64,000 nucleotides of DNA from Acidovorax delafieldii. GTDB taxonomy: Bacteria > Pseudomonadota > Gammaproteobacteria > Burkholderiales > Burkholderiaceae_C. Positions 54,983 through 64,000 of this stretch are shown in pieces (the stretch's first letter is position 1; every line of letters starts with the position of its first letter). The notes under the pieces are model-generated. The model worked only from the letters and a program-made list of their open reading frames with translations. It had not been told where the DNA came from and made no database searches. The translations under genes were made by a program, and so were the position numbers. The DNA lies in the NCBI RefSeq assembly GCF_007993815.1, contig NZ_VJWE01000011.1, positions 186,001 to 250,000 of the forward strand, read 5' to 3'.

Positions 54983-55903
54983 ATGGAACTCACCTCCCTC
55001 ACCGTGCTGGTCGACATCCTTGATGCTGGCAACCTGAGTCAGGCCGCGCGCAACCTGAAGATGACGCGTGCGAATGTGAGCTACCACCTGCACCAGTTGG
55101 AAAAATCGGTGGGTGTGCAGCTGGTGCGCCGTACCACGCGCCGGGTGGAACCCACTGAGGTGGGCCTGCGCCTGTACGCCCATGGCCGCGCCATTCAGAA
55201 CGAAATGCTGGCCGCGCGCGAGACGATTGCCACGCTGGGCCAAGGCCTGCAGGGCCGCGTGGGCCTGAGCGTGCCCAGTGGCTATGGGCAGATGGTGATG
55301 TCGGACTGGCTGATCGACTTCAAGCGGCTGTACCCCGGCATCGTGCTGGATGTGCGCTTCGAAAACCGGGTGGACGACCTCATCCGCGATGAGGTGGACA
55401 TCGCCATCCGCGTGATGCCCGAGCCCCCGCCCACGCTGGTGGCGCGCGACCTGGGCAGCGTGCGTTACATCGCCTGCGCATCGCGCGAGTACGCCGAGAC
55501 GCATGGGCTGCCCCAGGACTTCGAAGCTCTGCAGGCCGCGCCGGTGATCACCGCAGGGGTGGTAGGCAAGCAGCTGCGCCTGCGCGGATACCGGGGTGAC
55601 CAGCGCCAGGAAGCCATGCTGGAGCCCACCCTCATTTCGGAGCACTTTCCGTTTCTGCGCCAGGGCATCCTGGCAGGGCTGGGCGTAGGGCTGGTACCGG
55701 ATTACGTGGTGCAGGACGCCGTGACCAGCGGCGAAGTGCTGACCACACTCGACGACTGGCGACTGAGCATTTTTGGCACCCAGATGTTCATGCTCTACAT
55801 GCCCAACCGCCACCAGACCCGGGCAGTGCGCACCTGCATTGACTACCTGCTGGGGCGGGCCCTGCCGGCAGCCGGCCAAGGAGTGACTGCGGAGCCAGGA
55901 TGA
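54983..55903 (+). CDS. LysR-family transcriptional regulator
   Basis: The 306-residue regulator has the N-terminal helix-turn-helix (SLTVLVDILDAGNLSQAARN, MTRANVSYHLHQLE) and an effector domain with GRVGLSVPSGYGQMVMSDWL. It is divergent from the beta-oxidation operon and the natural candidate for its control; the inducer is presumably the acid or its CoA ester. Conserved LysR dimer helix lies at about residues 58-90. Confidence 0.92.
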   Translation: MELTSLTVLVDILDAGNLSQAARNLKMTRANVSYHLHQLEKSVGVQLVRRTTRRVEPTEVGLRLYAHGRAIQNEMLAARETIATLGQGLQGRVGLSVPSGYGQMVMSDWLIDFKRLYPGIVLDVRFENRVDDLIRDEVDIAIRVMPEPPPTLVARDLGSVRYIACASREYAETHGLPQDFEALQAAPVITAGVVGKQLRLRGYRGDQRQEAMLEPTLISEHFPFLRQGILAGLGVGLVPDYVVQDAVTSGEVLTTLDDWRLSIFGTQMFMLYMPNRHQTRAVRTCIDYLLGRALPAAGQGVTAEPG

Positions 55904-55926
55904 GCATCTTCTGCGCGTTTACAAGC

Positions 55927-55982
55927 AAAAATAGCCGCAAGCGCAGGTGTTCATTGCGCTAGCAGCTATTTTATTGATAGCA
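55927..55982. repeat. short palindromic intergenic repeat, copy 8
   Basis: AAAATAGCCGCAAGCGCAGG and TTCATTGCGCTAGCAGCTAT, then TTTATTGATAGCAA, repeat the GCGCTAGCAGCTAT word of copy 3. It lies between the LysR gene and dppF, in a 150 bp gap. Confidence 0.6.
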
Positions 55983-56056
55983 ATCGCTACTGTGCCAGTA
56001 GCAATGCCGGATGAGTCCCTCCGCCGCGCGTCAGCACACCCGCGTGGCGGCTGGCA

Positions 56057-57070
56057 TCAGATCCGCCCTTCCTCCACCGCATGGCACGCAATGCGAATGC
56101 CGCCAATGCTCAGGAGCTGGGGGCGCTCGGTGCGGCAGCGGTCGTTCACATGCGGGCAGCGGGGGTTGAACGCACAACCGGGCGGCGGGTTCAGCGGGTT
56201 CGGCACCTCGCCCTGCACGGGGGTGCGGGCCTTGCCGGTGTCGTGCATCTTGGGGATGGCATCGAGCAACATGCGCGTGTAGGGGTGACGCGGCGTATCA
56301 AACAGCGTGTGTTTGTCGGCCAGCTCGACCAGCCGGCCCAGGTACATCACGCCGACCTGATCGCTCACGTGGCGCACCACGGCCAGGTTGTGGCTGATGA
56401 ACAGGTAGGTGAGCTGCCGTTCGCGCTGCAGGTCCTTCATGATGTTGAGGACCTGTGCCTGCACCGACACATCGAGCGCGCTGGTGGGCTCGTCGCACAC
56501 CAGGAACTCGGGTTCGGTGGCCAGGGCGCGTGCAATCGAGATGCGCTGGCGCTGCCCGCCCGAGAACTGGTGCGGGTACTTGACCATGTCCAGCGGCGAC
56601 AGCCCCACGGACTTGAGCAACTCGCCCACGCGGGTTTTGAGCTGTTCCTTGTCGGTGATGAGGCCGTGTTCTTTCAGCGGCTCTCCGATGATGTCCTCCA
56701 CCAGCCAGCGCGGATTCAGGCTGGCGTACGGGTCCTGGAAGATCATCTGGATGCGGCGGCGCATGGCCTTGGCATCGTTGCCCTTGAAGGCGGCGTGCGC
56801 GTCCTGGTTGTCGAAGGTGAGGCCGCCGCGGGTGGGCTCGTACAACCCCACCAGCAGGCGGGCCACGGTGCTCTTGCCGCAGCCGGACTCGCCCACCAGG
56901 GCCAGCGTCTTGCCCTTCTCGATCTCGAAGCTCACGCCATCCACCGCATGCAACAGGGTGCGGGGCTTGCGTTCGATCACACGGTTGAGCCAGGGAGCGG
57001 AGACGTCAAAGGTCTTGGCCAGGTCGTGCGCCTGGACCAGGGCCTTGCTTTTCGTTGCTGTGGCACTCAT
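56057..57070 (-). CDS. dppF: peptide ABC transporter ATP-binding protein (DppF-like)
   Basis: The 337-residue ATPase has Walker A GESGCGKSTVAR, signature FSGGQRQRISIARAL, Walker B FLVCDEPTSALD and the C-terminal cysteine-rich oligopeptide motif with CAFNPRCPHVNDRC, which can hold an iron-sulfur cluster. It overlaps the upstream ATPase gene by four bases. Confidence 0.92.
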   Translation of the reverse strand: MSATATKSKALVQAHDLAKTFDVSAPWLNRVIERKPRTLLHAVDGVSFEIEKGKTLALVGESGCGKSTVARLLVGLYEPTRGGLTFDNQDAHAAFKGNDAKAMRRRIQMIFQDPYASLNPRWLVEDIIGEPLKEHGLITDKEQLKTRVGELLKSVGLSPLDMVKYPHQFSGGQRQRISIARALATEPEFLVCDEPTSALDVSVQAQVLNIMKDLQRERQLTYLFISHNLAVVRHVSDQVGVMYLGRLVELADKHTLFDTPRHPYTRMLLDAIPKMHDTGKARTPVQGEVPNPLNPPPGCAFNPRCPHVNDRCRTERPQLLSIGGIRIACHAVEEGRI

Positions 57071-58053
57071 GCGGTCACCTCGGCTTGGGTCGCGGCACCA
57101 GCGTGCAGCCAGCATGCAGCGCGTGTAGCGCCTGCATCCATCAGGTCGGGGCGGTCGGTCATGCAGCGGTCAAAGGTCTTGGGGCAGCGGGGGTTGTAGG
57201 CGCAGCCACGGGGAATGGCGTTCAGGCGCGGCATGGCGCCATCGATCTGGTTCAAACGTTCACGGTCCATCGTCATGTCGGGGATGGAGGCCATGAGACC
57301 GCTGGTGTAGGGGTGCGATGGCTGGTTGATCACATCGTGCACCGGGCCGATCTCGGCCACGCGACCGGCGTACAGCACGGCCACGCGATCACAGGTTTCG
57401 GCAATCACGCCCATGTCGTGGGTGATCAGCATCACAGCTGCACCGCGCGATTTGCAGATGTTCTTGAGCAGCGTGATGATCTGCGCCTGGATGGACACAT
57501 CCAGCGCCGTGGTGGGCTCGTCGGCCACGATGAGTTTGGGCTCGGCCGCCAGGGCCAAGGCGATCACCACACGCTGGCGCATTCCACCGGAAAACTGGTG
57601 CGGATAGTGGTCAATGCGCTCTTCAGCTGCCGGGATGCCGGTGTCCTTGAGCAACTGAATGGCACGCTGGCGCGCTTCAGCGGCGTTGACCGGCAGGTGC
57701 GCCAGGATGGTTTCGGTGAGCTGTCGGCCCACCGTGTACAGCGGGTTCAGCGAGGTCAGCGGGTCCTGAAAGATCGCGCCAATGCGGCGGCCGCGGATGT
57801 GGCGCATTTCCTCATTGCTGAGGTTGTCGATGCGCTGGCCCTCCAGCAGGATCTGGCCCGAGGCCACACGGCCCGGCGGCTCCAGCAGGCCGATGATGGC
57901 CGCGCCGGTGAGTGACTTGCCGGCGCCGGACTCCCCCACCACGCCCAGGATCTCGCCGGGCGCAATGGAGAAGGAAATGTCGTCCAGGGCGCGCAGGGTA
58001 CCGCGGCGACCCGGGAATTCGACAACGAGGTTTTTGACTTCGAGAAGGCTCAT
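57067..58053 (-). CDS. dppD: peptide ABC transporter ATP-binding protein (DppD-like)
   Basis: The 328-residue partner has Walker [14 protein letters not shown], signature [15 protein letters not shown], Walker [13 protein letters not shown] and the [14 protein letters not shown] motif. ATG 58053 is chosen; the frame to 58089 would start with TTG inside the permease end. With DppF it forms the heterodimeric engine. Confidence 0.92.
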   Translation of the reverse strand: MSLLEVKNLVVEFPGRRGTLRALDDISFSIAPGEILGVVGESGAGKSLTGAAIIGLLEPPGRVASGQILLEGQRIDNLSNEEMRHIRGRRIGAIFQDPLTSLNPLYTVGRQLTETILAHLPVNAAEARQRAIQLLKDTGIPAAEERIDHYPHQFSGGMRQRVVIALALAAEPKLIVADEPTTALDVSIQAQIITLLKNICKSRGAAVMLITHDMGVIAETCDRVAVLYAGRVAEIGPVHDVINQPSHPYTSGLMASIPDMTMDRERLNQIDGAMPRLNAIPRGCAYNPRCPKTFDRCMTDRPDLMDAGATRAACWLHAGAATQAEVTA

Positions 58054-58085
58054 GGAGATATCGCTTTTCTTGTTCTTGTTGTGGC

Positions 58086-58997
58086 TCAACGCAGGCGCGG
58101 GTTCAGGGCATCGCGCAGCCAGTCACCCAGCAGGTTGACCGACAGCGCAATCAGCACCAGCATGGCGCCAGGAAACACGGTGATCCACCATTCGCCCGAG
58201 AACAGGTAGTCGTTGCCGATGCGGATCAGCGTGCCCAGCGAGGGCGAAGTGGGCGGAGCGCCCACACCCAGGAAGGACAGCGTGGCTTCGGTGATGATGG
58301 CCGTGGCCACCTGGATGGTGGCCAGCACCAGCACGGGCCCCATCACGTTGGGCAGCACATGCTTGCGCATGATGCGCAGCGGCGGGACCCCCGTCACACG
58401 GGCCGCCTGCACGTATTCCTTGTTGCGCTCCACCAGCGTGGAGCCGCGCACCGTGCGGGCATATTGCACCCAGCCGGTGAGGGAGATGGAGAGGATCAGC
58501 ACCCCGAACGCCAGCGACTCGTGCGCATTGGGAAACAGCGCACGGCCCACGCCAGCAATCAGCAGCGCGACCAGGATGGCAGGAAAGGAGAGCATCACAT
58601 CGCACAGGCGCATGAGCACAGCATCCACCCAGCCGCCCCGGAAACCGGCCAGCAGACCGAAGGCCACACCCACCACCACGGAGAGCAGCACCGAGGCAAT
58701 GCCGACCACGAGGGAGATGCGCGCACCGTAGATCAGTGCGGACAGGATGTCACGGCCCTGGTCATCGGTGCCCAGGGGGTATTTCATGGAGCCCATTTCG
58801 CTCCACGCAGGGGGCAGCCGCGCGTCGCTCAGCTCCAACGTGGTGAGGTCGAACGGGTTGTGGGGCGCCACCCATCCGGCGAACACCGAACAGAACAGGC
58901 AAATCAGCGCAATGGCGGCGGCCAGCATGGCGACCGGCGATGTGCGGAAGCTGTAGCCAACGTCGCTGTCGAACCAGCGGGCAAGGGTAGTTTTCAT
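58086..58997 (-). CDS. dppC: peptide ABC transporter permease (DppC-like)
   Basis: The 303-residue permease has about six helices, a DDQGRDILSALIYGARISL motif (periplasmic DppC signature) and an EAA-like loop with EYVQAARVTGVPPLRIMRKH. ATG 58997 lacks a strong ribosome site. It is placed between the second binding protein and the ATPases. Confidence 0.9.
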   Translation of the reverse strand: MKTTLARWFDSDVGYSFRTSPVAMLAAAIALICLFCSVFAGWVAPHNPFDLTTLELSDARLPPAWSEMGSMKYPLGTDDQGRDILSALIYGARISLVVGIASVLLSVVVGVAFGLLAGFRGGWVDAVLMRLCDVMLSFPAILVALLIAGVGRALFPNAHESLAFGVLILSISLTGWVQYARTVRGSTLVERNKEYVQAARVTGVPPLRIMRKHVLPNVMGPVLVLATIQVATAIITEATLSFLGVGAPPTSPSLGTLIRIGNDYLFSGEWWITVFPGAMLVLIALSVNLLGDWLRDALNPRLR

Positions 58998-59125
58998 TGT
59001 GGGAAACCAATCAACAGGCAACAACACGCGCAACGGGTAGCTGCGGGTGTTGTTGCGGGCTTGAATCAGCCGATGGCGTTGTCGTTGTTGTAGTCGTCGT
59101 ATCGATCAGGCGGGAACAAGCAGGA

Positions 59126-60709
59126 TTACTTGCTCACGGTGATCCACTTGAAAGGCATGTAGTTGTCGGCCATCTGCACCAGCTTGACCTTCTTGCTCAC
59201 CCCCCAGGCCAGCGCCTGCTGGTGCAGCGGCAGGTGCCCCACGTCGGCGGTGTGCACATCGAAGGCTTCCTTGATCATGGCATCGCGCTTGGGCTTGTCG
59301 GTCTCGACCAGGATCTTCTTGGTCAGTTCGTCCAGCTTGGGGTTGCAATACGCACCCAGGTTGAACTGGCCCGCTCCGGTCTTGTCGTCGGGGCAGATCA
59401 TCAGCGCATTCAGGGCGTTGTGCGAGTCGTAGGTGGTGGGGGTCCAGCCCAGCATGTAGAAGCTCGTGTCACGGCGCAGCACCTTGGGGAAGTACGTGCC
59501 CTTGGTCTCGGCCGCGAGGTTGATCTTGACGTTGATGCGCGACAGGTTGGCAGCCACCGTCTGGCAGATGCGGCCGTCGTTCACGTAGCGATCGTTGGGA
59601 CAGTTCATGGTGACTTCAAAGCCGTTGGGGTAACCGGCTTCAACCATCAGCTTCTTGGCGGCTTCGACGTCATAGGGCAGGCGCTTGACATCCGGCTGGA
59701 AGCCGTTGATGCCGGGGCCCACCATCAGCGCGGAGGGGTTGGAGGCGCCGCGCATCACGGTCTTCTTGATGCCTTCGATGTCGATGGCCTGGTAGAAGGC
59801 CTGGCGCACGCGCTTGTCCTTGAAGGGGTTCTTGCCCTTGACGTTGGAGTACAGCAGCTCGTCGCGCTTCTGGTCCATGCCCAGGAAGATGGTGCGCAGC
59901 TCAGGGCCAGTGATGGCGCGGGCATTGGCGCTGCCGTTGATACGCTCGATGTCCTGCACGGGCACAGGCTCCATCACGTCCACTTCGCCCGACAGCAGGG
60001 CCGCCACGCGCGTGGCATCGTTGCCGATGGGCGTGAACACAACTTCGGTGGCGTTGCCTTCGATCTTGTCCCAGTAAGCGCCATTGCGCACGAACACCGT
60101 GCGCACGTTGGGCTGGCGCTCACGCAGGCGGAAGGGGCCGGTGCCATTGGCGCGGAACGACGCCGCGTTCTCGATGCCCTTGCGGCGGTCTACCGGGGTT
60201 GTGGCCTGATTGGTCTCGCACCACTTCTTGCTCATGATGTAGGACGTGGTGATCACGTCTGGCAGGATGGGCTGGGGAGCCATGGTGTCGATCTCGACCG
60301 TGTGGTCGTCGATCTTGCGCACCTGCTTGATGTCGCTGTTGGTGGCCTTCATGTCAGAGCCATCGCCCTTCATGCGGGCGAAGCTAAACACCACATCGTC
60401 GGCCGTGAACGGCGTGCCGTCGTGGAATTGCACACCCTTGCGCAGTTCGAAGCGCCACACGGTGGGGGCAATCTGCTTCCAGCTGGTAGCCAATGCGGGC
60501 GCAAGGCTCAGGTCCTTGTTGCGGCCCACCAGCGGTTCGTAAACGTTGCTGGTCACGCTCAGCTGTAGCGACTCGTTGAGTGAGTGCGGGTCCATCGACA
60601 GGGCATCGCCCTGGTTGGCGATGCGAACGGTCTGTGCCTGAGCTACCAAACTCGTCGCAGCCAGCGCAGCGAAGAGAGCGGTCACAGCGACTTTTTTCTG
60701 GAATTTCAT
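59126..60709 (-). CDS. dppA: peptide ABC transporter substrate-binding protein (DppA-like)
   Basis: The 527-residue family 5 receptor has a signal peptide (about residues 1-26, ending VAQAQ), then NQGDALSMDPHSLNESLQ, VWRFELRKGVQFHDGTPFTA and the conserved FEVTMNCPNDRYVND. It is paralogous to the partial receptor at the right edge. Ligand type (peptide or amide) is not readable. Confidence 0.9.
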   Translation of the reverse strand: MKFQKKVAVTALFAALAATSLVAQAQTVRIANQGDALSMDPHSLNESLQLSVTSNVYEPLVGRNKDLSLAPALATSWKQIAPTVWRFELRKGVQFHDGTPFTADDVVFSFARMKGDGSDMKATNSDIKQVRKIDDHTVEIDTMAPQPILPDVITTSYIMSKKWCETNQATTPVDRRKGIENAASFRANGTGPFRLRERQPNVRTVFVRNGAYWDKIEGNATEVVFTPIGNDATRVAALLSGEVDVMEPVPVQDIERINGSANARAITGPELRTIFLGMDQKRDELLYSNVKGKNPFKDKRVRQAFYQAIDIEGIKKTVMRGASNPSALMVGPGINGFQPDVKRLPYDVEAAKKLMVEAGYPNGFEVTMNCPNDRYVNDGRICQTVAANLSRINVKINLAAETKGTYFPKVLRRDTSFYMLGWTPTTYDSHNALNALMICPDDKTGAGQFNLGAYCNPKLDELTKKILVETDKPKRDAMIKEAFDVHTADVGHLPLHQQALAWGVSKKVKLVQMADNYMPFKWITVSK

Positions 60710-60806
60710 GGAAATCTCCTGGTAGTGAAAGGGTGGGATGGAAGGGTACGAAGACTTCCGGTGGGTGAGCGGTGTGTGCGTGGAGAAGTCAGACGCCCGC
60801 GCCTGA

Positions 60807-62024
60807 TCAGAGCGCGGGCAGCGGCATGGCCTGCTCGATCAGGCTGGCATGCAGCGCAGCGCCCAGCGGCAGGATGTCATCGTTAAAGTCATACCGACTG
60901 TTGTGCAAGGCGCTGCCGCTCGATCCTGTGCCCTGGCCAATGCGCAGGTAGGCCCCCGGCTTGTTCTGCAGCATGAAAGAGAAGTCTTCAGCGCCCATGC
61001 TGGGCTCCAGGTCGCGCACCACGTGGTCGGCCCCCAGCAGCGACTCGGCCACATCGCCCGCGAAGATGGCTTCGCTTTCGCTGTTGATGGTGGCGGGGTA
61101 GATGCGTTCGTAGTGCACCGTGGCCGTGGCACCGAAGCCGAGCGCAATGGCGCTGCACAACTCCTTGAGGCGCTTTTCCACCATCTCCTGCACCAGCGGG
61201 TCGAAGGTGCGCACGGTGCCCACCAGCGTGGCCGTGCCGGGCAGCACGCTGAAGGCACCCAGGTCGCCTGCCTGCATCGCGCACAGGCTGACCACCGCAC
61301 TGTCGATGGGCCGCACATTGCGCGAAACGATGCTCTGCGCTGCGGTGATGATGTGGGCCGCGACCAGCACAACGTCCACCGTCTGGTAGGCGTGCGCGCC
61401 GTGGCCGCCACGCCCAGTGATCTCGACCGTGAAACGGTCGGCGGCTGCCATCATCGGACCGGCATTGATCCCCACGGTGCCGGGCTTCATTGCGGGCCAG
61501 TTGTGCATGGCAAAGATGGACTGCACGGGGAAGCGGTCAAACAACCCGTCTTCCATCATCACGCGGGCACCGGCAAAGCCTTCTTCGCCCGGCTGGAACA
61601 CCAGCACGGCGGTGCCATCGAAGTTGCGGGTTTCGGCCAGGTAGCGCGCAGCGCCAATCAGCATGGCGGTGTGACCGTCATGGCCGCAGCCGTGCATGAG
61701 GCCCTGCTTGCAGGACTTCCAGGCGAAGTCGTTGTGCTCGGTCAGCGGCAGGGCATCCATGTCGGCGCGCAGGCCCACCATGCTACCGCTGGCGCTGCTG
61801 CGCCCACGAATGACGCCCACCACACCCGTGCGCCCGATGCCTTCGTGGATCTCATCCACACCGCAGAGCTTCAGCGCTTCCTTGACGCGTTTGCTGGTGT
61901 AGATCTCTTCAAAACCCAGCTCCGGATGGGCATGCAGGTCACGCCGCAGTGCCGTCAACTCAGGGTGGTACTGCGCGATGTGAGCGAAGGCGCGGCCACC
62001 AGCTTTCAAACGGGGGCCTTGCAT
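60807..62024 (-). CDS. M20-family amidohydrolase (hippurate hydrolase-like)
   Basis: The 405-residue metal hydrolase removes N-acyl groups from amino acids or splits small peptides. It has RADMDALPL, MHGCGHDGHTAML, QPGEEGFAGARVM and GGHGAH metal and active-site motifs and a C-terminal GAEDFSFML. ATG 62024 overlaps the permease stop by one base. It stands within the transporter operon and probably processes its imported substrate. Confidence 0.9.
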   Translation of the reverse strand: MQGPRLKAGGRAFAHIAQYHPELTALRRDLHAHPELGFEEIYTSKRVKEALKLCGVDEIHEGIGRTGVVGVIRGRSSASGSMVGLRADMDALPLTEHNDFAWKSCKQGLMHGCGHDGHTAMLIGAARYLAETRNFDGTAVLVFQPGEEGFAGARVMMEDGLFDRFPVQSIFAMHNWPAMKPGTVGINAGPMMAAADRFTVEITGRGGHGAHAYQTVDVVLVAAHIITAAQSIVSRNVRPIDSAVVSLCAMQAGDLGAFSVLPGTATLVGTVRTFDPLVQEMVEKRLKELCSAIALGFGATATVHYERIYPATINSESEAIFAGDVAESLLGADHVVRDLEPSMGAEDFSFMLQNKPGAYLRIGQGTGSSGSALHNSRYDFNDDILPLGAALHASLIEQAMPLPAL

Positions 62025-63004
62025 CAATGGCCTCCTGCCTTGCCAACGCGCAGTCGAGGATCGACCGCGAAGTACAGCAGGTCCACCACCAGGTTGATCA
62101 CCACAAAGATCAACGCAATCAGGCACAGGTAAGCGGCCATCACGGGAATGTCAGCGAAGGTCACCGCCTGGATGAACAGCAGGCCCATGCCTGGCCACTG
62201 GAACACCGTCTCGGTAATGATGGCAAAGGCGATCAGGCCACCCAGTTGCAGACCTGTGATGGTCAGCACGGGCACGAGAGTGTTCTTGAGGGCGTGGCCA
62301 AAATGGATGGCCCGATTGGACAGGCCACGAGCCCGGGCGAACTTGATGTAGTCGGTGCGCAGCACCTCCAACATTTCGGCCCGCACCAGCCGCATGATCA
62401 GCGTGAGCTGGAAGATGGCCAGCGTGATCGCAGGCAGGGTGATGTGGTGCCAGCCCTTGGCCTTGAGCAAGCCGGTGCTCCACCAGCCCAGCTGCACGAC
62501 CTCACCCCGACCAAAGCTGGGGAACCAGCCCAGGTGTACGGCAAACACCAAAATCAACAAGATGCCGATCAGGAAGGTGGGCAGGGACACTCCCAGCAGG
62601 GACAGTGTCATGAACAGCTGGCTGGTGAAGGTGCCGCGCTTGAGGGCGGCATACACGCCCATCGGCACACCAATGACCAGGGCGAGAAGGGCCGCTACCA
62701 GCGCCAACTCGAGAGTGGCCGGGAAGCGCTCGGCAATCAGGCGCGACACCTTGGCACCTTGGCGCAGGCTCAGTCCAAACTCACCCTGCGCTGCATTCAC
62801 CAGAAAGTGCCAGAACTGCACAAAGAAGGATTTGTCCAAGCCGAGGGCGCTGCGCAACTCGCGGATCTGCTCGGGGGTGGCGTCCTGGCCCAGCAGGAAC
62901 ACCACGGGGTCTCCCACGTACTGGAACAGCATGAAGGAGATGAAGGCCACCGTGACCATGACAATCACAGCCTGTATCAGGCGGCGCAAAATAAAGGCAA
63001 GCAT
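62024..63004 (-). CDS. dppB: peptide ABC transporter permease (DppB-like)
   Basis: The 326-residue permease starts MLAFILRRLIQAVIVMVTVA and has six helices, the SLPTFLIGILLILVFAV segment and the EAA-like loop DYIKFARARGLSNRAIHFGH. It is separated from DppC by the amidohydrolase and second receptor genes. Confidence 0.92.
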   Translation of the reverse strand: MLAFILRRLIQAVIVMVTVAFISFMLFQYVGDPVVFLLGQDATPEQIRELRSALGLDKSFFVQFWHFLVNAAQGEFGLSLRQGAKVSRLIAERFPATLELALVAALLALVIGVPMGVYAALKRGTFTSQLFMTLSLLGVSLPTFLIGILLILVFAVHLGWFPSFGRGEVVQLGWWSTGLLKAKGWHHITLPAITLAIFQLTLIMRLVRAEMLEVLRTDYIKFARARGLSNRAIHFGHALKNTLVPVLTITGLQLGGLIAFAIITETVFQWPGMGLLFIQAVTFADIPVMAAYLCLIALIFVVINLVVDLLYFAVDPRLRVGKAGGH

Positions 63005-63094
63005 CAGAGAGTCGAGTGAGTGTTCGATGGAAGTGCCGCCGCCACTTTTGGTGGCTGAGGCACTGCGGGTCAATACATCGTCAGATATACCAAA

Positions 63095-63124
63095 GAAAGC
63101 AAGGGCCGCACGGCCCTTGCTTTC
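63095..63124 (-). terminator. perfect hairpin after the first receptor gene
   Basis: GAAAGCAAGGGCCG and CGGCCCTTGCTTTC form a perfect 14 bp stem with a tiny loop, 18 bp after the receptor stop. On the minus strand only TTTGG follows, so it is either a leaky terminator or an mRNA 3' stabiliser that raises the receptor level over the permease. Confidence 0.65.
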
Positions 63125-63141
63125 AGTCTGTCAAGAATAAA

Positions 63142-64000
63142 TCAGTTCACCTTGACGGTGCGCATGTCCACGCGGTTATCGGCACGGTGCACCAGTTCGA
63201 TGTTCTTCTTCATGGCCCATGGGATCACCTGGTCATGCAGAGGAATGTGGGACACAGTGTCGTTGGACAGTTGCAGCGCCTCGGTCAGCATGCGGGCGCG
63301 CACCGGTGCATCGGTTTCGGCCTTGATGCGGTCCACCAAGTAGTCCATGCGCTGGTTGCTGTAGCGACCCACGTTGTAGTTGCCGTCACCGCCTTGGCCC
63401 ACGGTGCGCACCAGCGATTGCAGGCTGTACAGCGCGTCGAATGTCGGCACGCCCCAGCCCAGCATGTAGATGCTGGCTTCGTAGCGCTGGATCATCGGGA
63501 AGTAGTTGACCAGCGGCAGCGTGCGCAGCTTGGCTTTCACCCCCACGCGCGCCCACATGGCCGTCACGGCCTGGCAGATGGCTTCGTCGTTGATGTAGCG
63601 GTTGTTAGGGCAGGCGAAATCCACTTCAAAGCCATCGGGGTAACCCGCCTCGGCCAGCAGCTTCTTGGATGCATCAACGCTGTATGGGAAACGCTTGCCA
63701 ACAGCCTCTGTGTAGCCAGCCACTTGCGGCGCAACGATGGTGCCCGTGGGCTTGCCCAGACCGCGCATGATGTTGCGCGAGATGGTTTCTGCATCAATCG
63801 CCTGGTAGAGCGCCTTGCGCACCCGTACATCCTTGAGCGGGTTCTTGCCCTTGATGTTCGAGCCCGGCAGCTCTTCCCGGAACTGGTCCATGCCGAGGAA
63901 AATTGTGCGGTTCTCCACACCATCAATCACCTTCAAGTCAGGGCTGGCGCGCAAGCGACCCAGATCCTGGGGTGACGGGTCGAGCACCAGATCCACTTCA
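63142..64000 (-). CDS. peptide ABC transporter substrate-binding protein, partial (5' end beyond right edge)
   Basis: The frame is open to the right edge; about 286 residues of the C-terminal part are present. FLGMDQFREELPGSNIKGKN, YPDGFEVDFACPNNRYINDE and the ending HIPLHDQVIPWAMKKN match the DppA-like receptor at 59126, so it is a paralogue. A GTG near 63996 is not a true start. It is first of the operon, with the hairpin behind it. Confidence 0.9.
   Translation of the reverse strand, partial: EVDLVLDPSPQDLGRLRASPDLKVIDGVENRTIFLGMDQFREELPGSNIKGKNPLKDVRVRKALYQAIDAETISRNIMRGLGKPTGTIVAPQVAGYTEAVGKRFPYSVDASKKLLAEAGYPDGFEVDFACPNNRYINDEAICQAVTAMWARVGVKAKLRTLPLVNYFPMIQRYEASIYMLGWGVPTFDALYSLQSLVRTVGQGGDGNYNVGRYSNQRMDYLVDRIKAETDAPVRARMLTEALQLSNDTVSHIPLHDQVIPWAMKKNIELVHRADNRVDMRTVKVN

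Overview
The window looks like a chromosomal segment of a GC-rich betaproteobacterium of the Comamonadaceae, closest in feel to Acidovorax or a relative. The clues are protein sequence style, three Bug-type (TctC-like) receptors, an Entner-Doudoroff sugar block with HexR, a groESL operon behind a perfect CIRCE element, and short palindromic intergenic repeats. No rRNA, tRNA, CRISPR array, plasmid or phage gene was seen. All starts and functions were read by eye; no database search was run.

Layout. (1) 1-4758, minus strand, left part clearly AT-richer than the rest: surface polysaccharide genes in the order DUF2304 protein, ManC, ABC permease Wzm, ABC ATPase Wzt with sugar-binding tail, and a sulfotransferase that runs off the left edge. 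(2) 4994-7272: CIRCE-controlled groES-groEL with a strong terminator. (3) 7310-16448: DUF805 membrane protein, eda-edd, a divergent SMP-30 lactonase, a GNAT acetyltransferase, an AGE-family sugar epimerase/isomerase, pgi and divergent zwf. This is the core of the Entner-Doudoroff route. (4) 16507-23131: LysR regulator and a divergent operon of short-chain dehydrogenase, TRAP transporter (DctPQM) and a split transketolase. It looks like a self-contained route for an unidentified substrate. (5) 23208-32829: VOC protein, glucokinase, GtsABCD-like glucose ABC transporter with a LamB/OprB-like porin, and a TctDE-like two-component system. (6) 32830-33754: no gene; it carries a roughly 630 bp highly palindromic element. 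(7) 33755-40199: operon of an AfuABC-like sugar-phosphate (or ferric) transporter ending in transaldolase, and divergent hexR. (8) 40235-55903: a long minus-strand beta-oxidation operon (fused hydratase/dehydrogenase, thiolase, paired acyl-CoA dehydrogenases, hydratase/isomerase, class III CoA-transferase, two Bug receptors, acyl-CoA ligase, EtfBA, another Bug receptor) with a divergent LysR gene. It resembles the pim route for dicarboxylic acids. (9) 56057-64000: Dpp-like peptide transporter with two paralogous binding proteins and an M20 amidohydrolase; the first binding protein runs off the right edge.

How it fits together: glucose enters through the porin and GtsABCD, is phosphorylated by Glk, and is oxidised by Zwf, a lactonase, Edd and Eda. 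HexR probably coordinates these genes through shared TGTAAY-N3-ATTACA-like palindromes found in the pgi/zwf, edd/SMP-30 and gtsA promoter regions. The right half handles acids and peptides, feeding electrons to EtfAB.

The most unusual items are the TRAP/split-transketolase operon, the HexR-like operator set, the 630 bp palindromic element, a 163 bp MITE-like palindrome beside glk, and at least eight copies of a short AGCGCT/TAGCTAT repeat.
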